Source: Xylaria sp. FL1777 (lineage: Eukaryota > Ascomycota > Sordariomycetes > Xylariales > Xylariaceae). From it: a stretch of DNA of 64,000 nucleotides. The stretch lies in assembly GCA_022578965.1 (NCBI GenBank), contig MU400514.1, positions 186,001-250,000 of the forward strand, given 5' to 3'. This document shows positions 45,448-56,734 of this stretch, piece after piece; the first letter of the stretch is position 1; each line of letters opens with the position of its first letter. The notes beneath the pieces were generated by a model, which saw only the letters and a program-made list of their open reading frames with translations, was not told the origin of the DNA and ran no database searches. The translations under genes and the position numbers were made by a program.

Positions 45448-47040
45448 TTACAACATACCGCAGCAAAGAACTTTCATAAATTTCTGGAATCCAGTTGGTT
45501 GGGGTTCATTGAGCCCCTCGTTAGCCAAGGCTAGCTCAGGACTCATGTTCGTCTGCTGAGCAATCCTCGTTGGCAGGTTCTGGCTGCTGTTCTGGAATTG
45601 GGCCTGGGTTGACCCAGTTGGAGTGGCCATGTCCCGAAGACCCCCCACCGCGCTCCCGCGCTGTGCTTTCAAGCCAGCGGCGGGGGCGTTTGGCCGGCGC
45701 GGGTCCGTCCCCTTGGCTGGTGACGGAGGTGGGGGCTGCGCGGCGTTTAAACGGTCGCGAGTGAGGTGAGGTGTATTCGCGCCAGTCCGGGACTGGTTGT
45801 GTAATTCCATTTGCGAAGGGCCCGGCCGAGAGTTTGGGTTGTGATAGCCACCGTGCTTTGGCATGGCATCCCAGCCCTTGGCCGACTCCTTGTTGATCTT
45901 CATCCAGTCGTATTCCCCATCTTCAACCTCACCGGTGTTCTTCAGTGCTTGGGTGAAAAGCTCACGCAAGTAATCGTAGTCGGGAGTGTCCTCAAACCCA
46001 AGATTTCGGACGTATGTCAGATACTTGTTGAACTCATCGGGAAACCCTTCGCAGAGATCTTTGATTGCAGTAGTCTGCTTCTTCTCGCCAATCTTCTCAT
46101 ACTTCTGCTTGTTTGTTGCAGCCTTTAGCCCTTGCCAAGGAAGCCCACCGCGCAGGAAGTACATAAACACATGGCCCAGCGCTTCCAAATCATCTCGACG
46201 AGATTGTTCGCGTCCCAGATGAGTGTTGATACTCATATAACGAGCAGTACCAGATAACGACTTCCGTTCACGGTAGGGAATGTGTTGTTTAGTTTTAGGG
46301 TCTCGATACTGTTTAGCCATGCCAAAATCTACCACGTGGATGACATTTGCGGCCTTCGTTGTAGGGCGACCAATCAAGAAGTTGTCCGGTTTGATATCAC
46401 GATAGATAAGATTCTTCTCGTGGATCGTCTGAACGCGGGACAGCTAAACAAAGTGTAAGCAATACTACAAATATTACGAAATGAAAGAATAGTTAGGGAT
46501 GATATACCATTTGCTTGGCGACCATTACTACGGTCTTGATCGAAAACCTCCGGTTACAGTGGTCAAACAGATCCTCCAAGGACGGTCCGAGCAGATCTAT
46601 AACGAGGATGTTATGAAGGCCCTCTTGACCAAAGTAGTAAACATTAGGGATGCCGGCTATATGCAATAAAACTTAGTATTGAACGTGTCATTACATTTAA
46701 CGACCACTTACGGCAGCCGACAAGTATCTTATATGTGCGGTACTCATCCCGAAGCTGTGGTGCATCACTCTTGCGCGGCTCCTATAGGTATGTTAGCACG
46801 TTTGAAGACGTGACGTCAATTTCAAAGAGCCTCAGGTTACTCTTGTTATCAAGATTTGAGTTCAAGAGCTTCGAGAGCTTCGAAAAAAAATAAACCGAAA
46901 AAAAAACTCACAAATTTAATGGCAACTTGTTGATTGTTCAACAAGTTGGTGCCTTCAAAAATGACACCGAAAGAACCTTCACCAATTTTCTTGCCAACTC
47001 GATAGTGGACACCCACCACGTTTGATGACGACGAAGCCAT
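45448..47040 (-). CDS. Casein kinase I, Yck1/2 type
   Basis: Four exons: 47040-46912, 46781-46712, 46656-46508 and 46443-45448, giving 447 aa. Introns are 130, 55, 64 bp and all GT-AG. This is a Ser/Thr kinase. The ATP loop is GEGSFG (residues 20-25), with the invariant Lys at 42. The catalytic loop is YRDIKPDNF with Asp132. [20 protein letters not shown] then [16 protein letters not shown] identifies the casein kinase I family, Yck-like branch. The C-terminal 130 residues are Pro/Ser/Gln-rich, and the protein ends KVLCCGML. The CC pair is where Yck proteins are palmitoylated to reach the plasma membrane, although here three residues follow it. In fungi such kinases act in polarity, nutrient sensing and endocytosis. 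Confidence 0.96.
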
Positions 47041-49848
47041 TGTAAGATGACGGAGAGTCGAGGGCGAAGACGCGTCAGAAACGGGGACAATGCGAGGTCA
47101 GAGGCAGCACGGTCGACGGGAGTGCACAACGGGAGGCCGTGTTGTTGCAGAGAGGAAGAGCCGTGGTCGGAGAAACGAGCATCAGAGATACTCGAGCAGA
47201 CGGAGGGTCCCAAGGACCATCTCTCGGGGCTGTCGAGGGAGAGAAGCAAGCTGCCTGAGAAGGCCGGGAAGGAAGAGAAGAGCCAGCCGTGGCCCAGGAA
47301 GGGCGATCTGCGGGAGTGGCTTTTGTTGGAACCCGTTTGGTTGATGCGTGATTGATAGATGGAAGAGGTGAATTGAATTGGACGGACCGATGGCTAGAGA
47401 ACTGGAGTGAGAGTCAAAGGGGAGGAAAACCGAGAGAGGCGGTCGGGGGGAGATTGGGTCAACTGAGGTACCTGAGTACCTAGGTAGCCTATCCCCAGTG
47501 CCATAAGTGCACTGGACTCACCTCGGACCCGTCTAATCCGGATATGGTAGTTGTCCCACTAATTTCTCTAGGGCGTCTGGGGACATGAGTGGCTGAAATT
47601 ATCTACCTACAGGTTTTTGGAAGTCTCGACTAGTGGTAGCGAGCCAACGAGCGTTTGCAGCGTCTGGGGTCACTGAGGCGATTGAGGCGATTGAGGCGCT
47701 GAAAGGGGCCTAATTTTGGAGAGGCTTAGAGTGCTAAGCACATACCTCTTCTATCTAGGTAAGGTGTACCTGCCCCTTTCAGGTAATTTAGCGCTGTACC
47801 CAATCACCAGTTCGTACTCACGAAAGCTCCAGGTCCCTTTAGAGGCCTAGCCTAGATACCTATGAAGTACCTACAGTACTCAGTAAGATGATAGATGGAG
47901 AAGCCAAGACCACCAGCCCCGGTTACCCCGAGTCAACAACTATTTTTTAAGTCTTTAAAATAAATCCAGCCTATTGAAATGTGTACTCATAAGACATTCT
48001 AGTATACCTGTTGTTCTAGAAGACATTTGTAAAGCAGACTGGTTGTCTTGATTTCGAGTAGGTATATACACTACCTAGAAATACAGTGTCTTGCTTATGC
48101 AGGGCAGGGAAACTGCTTGGCACATCTGCGTTACGACTCACATGTGCAAGTAAGTACCTAGTCTAAGGGATGTATTCTGTCTCCTATCAGGTAGTGTGGT
48201 TTATCGGTCCCCTTGCCCTTGCAAAATAACCCCATGAAGATTTAGATACATCCTAGTGTACAGTAACCATCGTATCTGTATGTGTACAATATCTACCTAA
48301 GTAAGTGTGTTATTACCTACCTACTTCAAGTCTAGTTCCCCGGGGATTAGTTATTTGTACACTACCTAAATTAAAGAGGGACATTAAAAGAATCAGATGC
48401 ACCAATAACGGCTTGCATACATGCGGCAGACTATCTATTAGTGTAGAGGTTAAAAAAACCAGCATTCGTATTGTTGCTATTGTTGCTATGGGCACATACT
48501 TACGTAAGGTACCCTTAGATCTACTAATAATATTGTATACCAGATCTGTGCCGTGCATTACCTTGGCATTTTCTGACAACTCTGTTGCTTGGAGAACGGT
48601 GCAATGCCCGCAGTGCCTTAAGTGTGACTAGGAATTCATCTCACATTCCTGCTTTTAGGACCAATAGTCACCAACAAATGCACTTAAGTTGGCCATGGTA
48701 CATAGTATATGACATATATCATATGCTTCTACTGTCTCTGCCGTGTTATTACCGTTTATGTACTACCCATCTTTCATACCCATGTTCAAAAGTGTCTAAC
48801 ATTTCACAGATGTATGGGATATATTGCTTAGGTACAGTTGTCCCGCTCGGGAGCGACATAAACGGGTAGATCCTCAACTCCCTGGAATAGAGGGGGTCTT
48901 ACATACCTATACGATACGCCTCTTAAGTATGAAGACGTCAATCATGTTAGCCTGGATTCACCCAAACAATGACAGGCCGGGCGGCAGATCCGCGTCTTGA
49001 GGGCCAGTTGCTTGTGAAGTTCGGATCAACGCTGTCATAAGATCGCAACAATATCAGTCTCTATTGAGCGCGATGAAACAGGATACGCATCAAGATCGGA
49101 GGATGTGACGGATCCGCAAAAGTCAGCCTGGTGAGCAGATGTGGAAATCGGTAAGCACGAAAATAGGCCGCGGGCTGCGGCAGAGGAACGCCTCTTGTTT
49201 CGAGAAAGCTTACACTTCTAGGCATAAGTAATATTCTCGCCCTTCAAAGTAGTCTATAGCACTAGGTATCTAGATAGGCGTAACCCAGGTACCTGTCCAA
49301 ACTGGTAACTATTCATATTTATCATATTTAATTGTCGGTAGCCATCGTTCTGTTAAGCCGTCCGATTTCACGAACCATGAGTCTACTCCTAGACTTACCG
49401 GGCTTTCCGCGAGCTCCATTTAGCTACCTATATAGGCAGCAATAATACAGCTGGGGAATCTGGAGTTGCTCCTTTAAGTACTAGTCTAAAGATACAAATA
49501 AAGCAATCGTCCCTAACAAATCCCATACTAGATCTAGGACGTCCATCAAGATAAATCTACCCGAAATGTTGCCAGAATCATCGTGGGTTAACAGACCTAG
49601 GGAGGATCCATTTCACAATCGTCTAGGTAGTGTGGCATTTAGTATGTCGAAACTTTCTATACAACTTCTGACTTGATCTTGATAGAATGCGAAATTTTCT
49701 GTTCCTCTGTCCCGAGTTTGTCATACGTGTTCCGGAGATTACAGTAGGTACCTCAGCCGGTGAGCGGCAATAAGCTTGTAGGACGTACCAAAACCGACTG
49801 CTTTCTTCCCAAATAATGCACTTGTAAATTCACAGCAGCTTGCTGCCG
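47041..49848. other. Intergenic, no gene seen
   Basis: 47041-47460 is purine-rich on the plus strand and is probably the kinase promoter and 5' leader. 47460-48320 carries acctac/aggtag motifs. The rest is AT-rich with short frames only. The 108-codon (+) and 88-codon (-) frames near 48305-48631 overlap on opposite strands and show no protein features. Confidence 0.6.
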
Positions 49849-51480
49849 CTACTGCCGAGAATGTCGATGGGCCTGTGAAATTGCTGTCAAGCTCTCCTTA
49901 ACAATCTTGAAAGCATCCTCAGAGTTGGCCCTCCAGCTAGAAACAGCAACACGCACAGCAGGTTTTCCGTCCCAACTACTCCCGCTCACGTACCATTTGT
50001 TGCCCTCGTTAATCCGCTGGACAAGCACCTTATTGAGCTCATCATCTTTGGCACGGAAAAGAACTATAATATGGATGTTATCATCACTAGGGGGGCTGGG
50101 TCCCGCGTCCGGTAGTAGTATATAGTCGTCACAAGATCGGATGGCCCTGGCAACAGCACGCGCAGTGATAACCATCAATTCCATCATTTGCGAGATTCCT
50201 AGACTTCCCTGGCTCATTAAAACAGCGTAAACAGGTAGTGCACGGAAACGTCGAGAGTTCTCGAGTCCAATGTTCAGGGGGCTCTGGATCTGAGACGTAT
50301 TGTCTGACGAGAGATAAGCGGCGTTAGGGTTCTTGAATACATCATTTAACGTAGATGATTTTCGAGTAAAGAAGACGCCGTTATCGTAAGGCTAGTAAAG
50401 TCGATGGTAAGCTTCGTTAACTCCTCTTGGTAACGCGAGGGCAGACTCACCACGTTCAACAGCTTGTGTCCGTCGAGAGTTATACTGTCGCATAGCTCTA
50501 GGCCGGCGTTAACTTTTAGAAGGGAGGAGAATTCTTCCTTCTCAGGTAAAAGCCGAGCGAAAACGCCAAATGCTAAGATATGGTTAGCTAGAGCCGTTCC
50601 AAGTGGAGAGGTAGGGCTGCTTCGGACCTCCATCAACATGGATCCACGCTCGATACTGATCGGCTAAGCGTCGGAGCCTCCTCATATCCTCGATGCCTGT
50701 CGTGGCGAACCGGCCAGTGTTGACCTCTCCGGCGCTAATAGCTATGATGCTGGCGACGTTCTCGCGCTTTAGCTCTCGTTCTACGGCTTCTATATCCAAG
50801 CGCCACGGTTCCGCATTACTGAACGGTAAGAGCTTGACAGAGGTACGTCCGAGTCCGACCACAGATGCTGCCTTTGAAAGCGAACTGTGTCCCATGCTTG
50901 TCAGGATTTGAATTTCCTCAATGCCCGCCTGCTTGCACGCTCGTAGCAGTCCGATTTCGCCAACCGATCCAGAACCCTCAGCTAGTCTCGAGGTGATGAC
51001 TGCCTCGCGACCACACGCCAAGCCGAGAATGTTACTTCCCGTGGCACCGGTGGTGAACGTTCTGCCCTCCCACTGTTCCGGCTCACCCAGATGTAACAAG
51101 CGCAGCAGCATCTTTAAGGCGGCATCCTCGACCTCGGTAGCGATTGTCTGGGTGGGGAGATGTACCTGGACGTTTTGGTCGTAAGCGGTGACAATGTTGT
51201 CTGCGACCTCGGCGATCGGAAGGACAGAACCTGTGACAAAGCCCCAGTATCTGCCGCTTCTATTCTGTCCGTTCAGCCCAGGCACAATGTCATCCATGAG
51301 ATGGCCGAAAGTCGCCTCTGGACCACGGCCAGTGAGATAATCTGTGCGAGTGGCATCTGGAAGCGATGCTCTCGCATGTGCTAACCTGTCTAGACTGGGA
51401 AGCGTAGGTGCATGTTCGTCGGGTGCTACGGCAGCTGTCTCCCTGACACGGCGCTGGGCCTGCTCTATGAAGCTGCCCAT
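49849..51480 (-). CDS. Group II PLP-dependent decarboxylase
   Basis: Three exons: 51480-50628, 50572-50451 and 50391-49849, giving 505 aa. Intron 1 has an unusual GTCCGA donor but a GCTAAC branch and TTAG acceptor; intron 2 is GTGAGT...CTAG. Both joins restore family motifs: WIHVDGAFGVFARL and SITLDGHKLLNVPYDNGVF. Lys321 in DGHKLLNV is the Schiff-base lysine for pyridoxal phosphate. TTGATGSNILGLACGRE is the phosphate/substrate region. The family removes the carboxyl group of amino acids such as aromatic amino acids, glutamate or cysteine sulfinate; the substrate cannot be settled here. It is cytosolic, with no leader. It diverges from the methyltransferase gene at 53450 over nearly 2 kb. Confidence 0.92.
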
Positions 51481-53449
51481 CTCGGCTCGAACAGGTGTGT
51501 TTGTTTCCGTTTAAATCAGGTGTCACGCGTGCAGTATGGCCTGATATACTTTTCGGGGCTGTGTGATTTTATGTAGGCGATTCTAAATCAGGGGAATCAG
51601 CACTGTGAGATGTCACCCTTTGAGGCATTCGTTGTGAGTTTTGATCATGCGGTCGATCATATGGCTGTCATGTTTGTCATTATTTTTTTGATATCGATCG
51701 CAAACTGTTTCCTCAGCTTCACATGACAATAAGCTAGCTGGTTAGCTTGTCAGACCAGTGTCGTTAGCTGACAAGAAAGACTAGATACACAGCCGACCAA
51801 TTACGCATAGTATTTGGTGCATCGACTTGACTTCGCAATCCCGGCAAGGCTGTCAGCCTCAAAGGAGGACGATGGACGATGGACGATGGACGAAGAGGTC
51901 TATACTGCGTACTGCTTGTCGTCACAGAGAGTTGAGGAACAGTTGTTACAGGTCACAAAATGGAGCTCAGGAGTGTTACCGAGTCACACTTCTAAATGAA
52001 ACCCCCCAATCTACTTACCTACCCCATACTACCTACTTACTTACATTACACGCATAGGTATGTAGATAGACGACTGGATGGATGGATCTGGGATTGAGGC
52101 TTTACATATACGGCGCTCGCATTTTCGGGTTGCAGAAGTGTGTGGTAGTTTTATGTAAGCACGTATTCGCACGGACTCGTCTCGACTTCCTTTTCGGGCC
52201 CCTATCAAGAGAGCAATGCATTAACGAATTTACAGAAATTTGACCCCATTCTGAAATGAGACAGTGGTCATCCAGAGAGACATCCAAACTATAGGTATTG
52301 CCTATTTGGTGGTCGTGATGCGGGGCTTCTCCTCTAGCGTGCACCAAGTAAGCGCGATATTCCTGCACATCACCAACGGCGTGGGTTGGGTCTTATTGAA
52401 TACCTACATTCTACATACCTCTCTGTACCTACCACACAATACCTACACTACCGGTACCTGGAAATCCTTGGGCCATGTTCGTAACTTACCCGTACATCAC
52501 AGGTGCTCACTTCCTTCGGCGTAAAATATAAGCCCATAATTAATCCATACCCCGCGGGGACCTTGTTCACATACTTACACGTACGCGGCGTTACTAGACG
52601 CAACATCAACCGTATTCCCTATTCCACACTCTCCTTGATGCAGAACGGGGACTCGTGGATCTTGTCACAGGCGCGCGGAACCTCAGGTTCGAATACCTAG
52701 CAGGAAAAGCTCCTGTTACCCGGTTAGGTACCGTGATTACATTACGAAGTCTAATAACCCCCTTACCTATTCCCCAATCTCCCTTTGATATTGCAACACA
52801 CTGATCTTGCCCAATTCTGATGCTGGAGACACCGACGCTGCGTTGCTGATCACGCATCCGTACAGTCTTCCCCGGTGCTGAGTGAAAGCTGTATAAGCTG
52901 TATAATGCGCTCGTCCCTCCTACATCATTGTCGTCCGAGGCCGGGAGTCCGTTGGTGTTAATCACTGTCCCCAGATCTTGTGGCTGCAGACTTGTCCGCT
53001 CTAAGCCTACGACTATATACTATAGTCTGGGCTAGGCGGACGCGTCAATGAGGCGTTCAACCACTGTATACAGCCAATCGACCAGTCACCGGGGCCGCTG
53101 TGTAGCATCTTATCTATTCTCCCGTCTGTCTCGTTAGCTCAAGCCCAGCCTAGAGCAACAACCTACACACGTTCCCGGCAGTGTGGTTCAACGTAAATAC
53201 CGTTCGTCCAACTTCATCCCTCAGCTCCCAGTTGTGTACAACTCCACACACACACACCCCCCCAACATCCCCCCTTCTCAGGAGCTCCATTGATTCTTGA
53301 CATTGTTCACACGTCGTATTTCTTCTTCGTGATCCGGATACCGAATAGCTCTGGTTGTTCTGAGGTCCTTAGAACACCGTCACACACCGATCTTTCAATC
53401 ATCTCTTCTCAACTTCCATCTCGGACTACCATCAGACAATAGAGGTTTC
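51481..53449. other. Divergent intergenic region with short repeats
   Basis: This lies between two divergent start codons. It includes a GACGATG tandem repeat at 51868-51895 and acctac-type motifs at 52010-52050 and 52400-52460. The right end (53150-53449) is CT-rich, as expected for a fungal 5' leader. No tRNA was found, although ggttcgaat near 52686 resembles a B box. Confidence 0.55.
51868..51895. repeat. 7-bp tandem repeat (GACGATG)n
   Basis: Three exact units and one diverged unit (gacgaag). Confidence 0.85.
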
Positions 53450-55298
53450 ATGTCTTCCCAGCAATCAAGTGCTAGAGAAGGCGAAAATGCCCCTGAGACT
53501 TCCGTGGGTGGCTCTAACGAAGGGATCTACGACCCAGATCAAAAGCTGGCGCGTTTACCTGCTGGTCCGCCCTTCGATCTTAACAACTTCCCCTTCACAT
53601 TCGAACATGCATGCGACACGTCCCGCTCTATACATATTGAACCCGATGTGAGAATGCCTGTACCACAGTAGAAACGACTGCATTAGTATGCTAACCAACG
53701 AAAAGAGTGACCCTTCTAAGTCACCAAGTTTTGAGTGGTGCGTTGACGTGATGTTAAACGAGTGATGCTAAATATCTCAAGCTAAACGCCAATGCAAACT
53801 ATAGGGACAGCGAGTCAATAACGAGCAGTGTTACTGCATACAGAGAGGAAAATGGTAGGACATACCATGCATATAGCGACGGATGTACGTTAACTACTCC
53901 CTTCTTCCAGACGTCCACCAGGGTTTCTGACGACTAACTGGTCGTGCGTATCAGCGTACCACTATCCCAACGACTCTTTAGAACTCGAGAGGCTAGATTG
54001 GCAGTATATATGCCTCAAGCGCCTATTTAACGACAAGAATTACTTCGCTCCGTGGTCCCAAGAACGACCCCCTAAGAGGGTACTCGATCTGGCCACAGGA
54101 ACTGGGATGTGGGCAATGGAGATGGCCGAAGAATTCGAATCGTCAACGGTCATTGGAACCGATTTGTCGCCCATCCAGCCTGAATACGTTCCACCAAATG
54201 TGCATTTCTATATCCACGACGCGTAAGTTGATGTGTGTTTTCTTGATTAAAATTTGGGTAAAAGTCTTCTAGACAGTCCCTGATTGCGGCGGCTAGACGT
54301 CTCCAGTAACTTATAATCGTTAATTAGATGATGTTTATTTCCATACCTTAGTCCAACGCTTGTGTAATCATTAACCTAGATAGTGATCTCGTTGGATATG
54401 TGACATTGACATGATTTCCATCTAGGAGACTAGATGACTGGTGGTGGCCCGATCCTTTTGATTATATCCACGGTATGTGTAGAAAACAGCGCAATTACAG
54501 CCGTCGTCAATCTGCTATCGGTTACTCTTCTTTTAGTATAGTACTAACATATTCGTGCAGTACGCAAATCTCTCCGTTATCCCAAACCGGCCTAAAACGA
54601 CTCAAATTCGCGGTCTCTCAATGAACCAGCGGCACTGATTCCTGTAGGCATCAACCTAACCCTGGCCTTGACTTGCTGACAAGCTATAGATACGGATGGC
54701 TCTGGGTGCATGGGAGAACTTCGAGATTGATGTGGCTCGAAAAGCCTTCGATCACCTAGAACCTGGCGGCTGGTTCGAGGCCCAAGAACTGCTCCCAACC
54801 CTGGGGTGCGACGATGGATCGATGCCTGACGACTACGCCCCAAACCTGCTCTTCAACGATCTGGAGGACTGCGCAAGGAGGGAACAGCGACCACTTGATA
54901 TTGCGAAAACGTATAAGCAGGGCCTGATCAATGCAGGCTTCGTCGACGTTACGGAGCAGGTCTACAAGATTCCGATCAATGGTTGGGCGAGGAGTAAGAA
55001 CTGGAAGACTCTTGGGGACTTGTGGAATGTAAACTGCCTAGATGCCATACAAGGCGTTGCTATGGCGCTTCTGCATCGCGCACGAGGTCTGAAACGGCAT
55101 CAGATCGAGGTAGCTATGACTGTCTGGAACGCCTGAGAAGATGTTGAATATGTGCTGACCTCTTCGCAGATACATCTGATGGAAACTCGACGCGGCCTTT
55201 CTGATAAATCTGTTCACGCGTACCAAAGTTGTTATGTTGTACTAGGACGAAAACCATGGCCACATGAAATTGCGGCGACAACCTCAGAGCCTCAATAA
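53450..55298 (+). CDS. LaeA-like SAM-dependent methyltransferase
   Basis: Exons proposed: 53450-53667, 53805-53884, 53955-54222, 54426-54472, about 54690-55109 and 55170-55298, roughly 386 aa. The order fits the family: a Ser/Glu-rich N-terminus, ENGRTYHAYSDG, YHYPNDSLELERLD, then SAM motif I RVLDLATGTGMWAMEMA (near residue 140), IGTDLSPIQPEYVPPNV, DWWWPDPFDYIH, HLEPGGWFEAQE and CDDGSMPDD. The last intron (55110-55169, weak GTAGCT donor, GCTGAC branch) skips a TGA and restores the conserved end KSVHAYQSCYVVLGRKP. The join between exons 4 and 5 is not resolved: the phase-1 donor at 54473 does not fit the acceptor before 54690. Members methylate unknown targets, many near secondary-metabolite genes; a link to the divergent decarboxylase is conjecture. 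Confidence 0.78.
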
Positions 55299-56734
55299 CG
55301 AAGTAGACCTACGCAGTACAAGTCTGCCACGTTCTTCATATAGAGATACTACTCACATCTATATATGTCTAAATATAGTTATGAGAAGGTAATCAAATCA
55401 GTATTGACCATATGCACGCAATCTGGGTGTAAATACCCTGCCAGAGTGTGTCAACTGACCAGCCTCATTTGCAAGGTGTTAAGAAATAGGAGTACGGTAC
55501 TAGAGTCGCATACAACTACTAGGTAGTATACTTAAGGTTTATACCTTAGATACAGACGACAATACGAATTCCCGGCGAAATCCACAGACATCAAAGCACT
55601 GAGTAAGTACAGATCTATACTAGGAATGGTGTTACCCAGAGGTGTTTCTGTGACTGGAGTAGAGCAGTACAGTACATACCTAGTAGGAGCCAGGAGGAAG
55701 GTACCTGGTGCTAGTCCACAGGGGCTGGGGAACTAGTGGCCTCGCAGGGGATGCTAGTAAGCGGTCTAGGCGTACGCGCAATGAGAAAGTGCGCGTAACA
55801 TGGCCCCTTTTACGGGGCACCATGCTGGAAACTCTTACCAGGGTGAAAAGCAGCAAGGCTAGACACATACCTGACATACCTGAGGGCATTACGCCCACTA
55901 TCCACCATGGCCCCCTGTCGATCCACTGTCCTGTCCTCCCCCAGATATACCTGTAGGTACCTACCACGTACTAAGTATAGTGCTGTACCCTGTAGTGTAG
56001 GTACTGCAAGACGCCTTAAGTGCTGTACATGACCCAACAAAATCAATCACACTACTACGCTATCTACACTACACCTGCACTATCCACTCCCTCATCGCAT
56101 GCATCTCACGATTCGAATAGGTAGACTGACTAATGTCGAGACTGGCTGCTTGTTTGAATGTTCTTGAATCTCTCTCTCTTTTTTCTTCCCAACCACTCTG
56201 ACCTTCTCCATTCTTGTGATTCAGCATTTGCTACTTTTACTGTATTGCCTCTCTTTTCGCCCCTTCCTAGGAATACTCCTTCACTTCCACTCGACGGTTG
56301 CGCCAATCCCTAACTTTCTCAAGAACCAAGGCACCCCAGCCTTCACTCGGCACGGGTACGCCCTTTCTCCAGCCAGCCAGTTGTTGGATCACCGAATACA
56401 CAAGCCTGTGTCACCTGAGCCTCTATTATTATTGTTGTTATTATTGTTATTATTGCTTTTAATCTAGACCCTACCTGCACGAGAGATCGATAATCAAGGA
56501 CCTGGCTTATACGAGACCCTCATTACCTACCGCTTCTTCTCGGGCTTAGTAGATCACCAATACTTCCACCCGGTTTCTGGTGTTTTTGGTCGACGTTACC
56601 CCAATCCTCCCGTGATCCTACCGTGATCTTGCCGTCAAGTCGCGTGCGCTCTCTTGGCATCTGTATATATCCTTATAGACACACAGGAAGGACTGGTCCT
56701 TCTAATACTACACGCGACTCGCTACGGAAACATC
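55299..56734. other. Intergenic and 5' leader of the ArfGAP gene
   Basis: 55299-56160 shows nothing coding; frames at 55680-56046 overlap on opposite strands. 56160-56734 is CT-rich and probably transcribed leader. It contains an ATT/GTT microsatellite at 56423-56455. Confidence 0.55.
56423..56455. repeat. Trinucleotide repeat (ATT/GTT)n
   Basis: About eleven triplets of att/gtt in the leader of the ArfGAP gene. Confidence 0.8.

Noticed and set aside
52600..52720. Possible tRNA from a ggttcgaat B-box-like match at 52686
   Set aside because: No A box at the right distance and no acceptor or anticodon stems can be folded around it.
55110..55169. Apparent premature TGA truncating the methyltransferase
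   Set aside because: A GT-AG intron with a good branch site removes it and restores the conserved C-terminus in frame, so it is not taken as a nonsense mutation.
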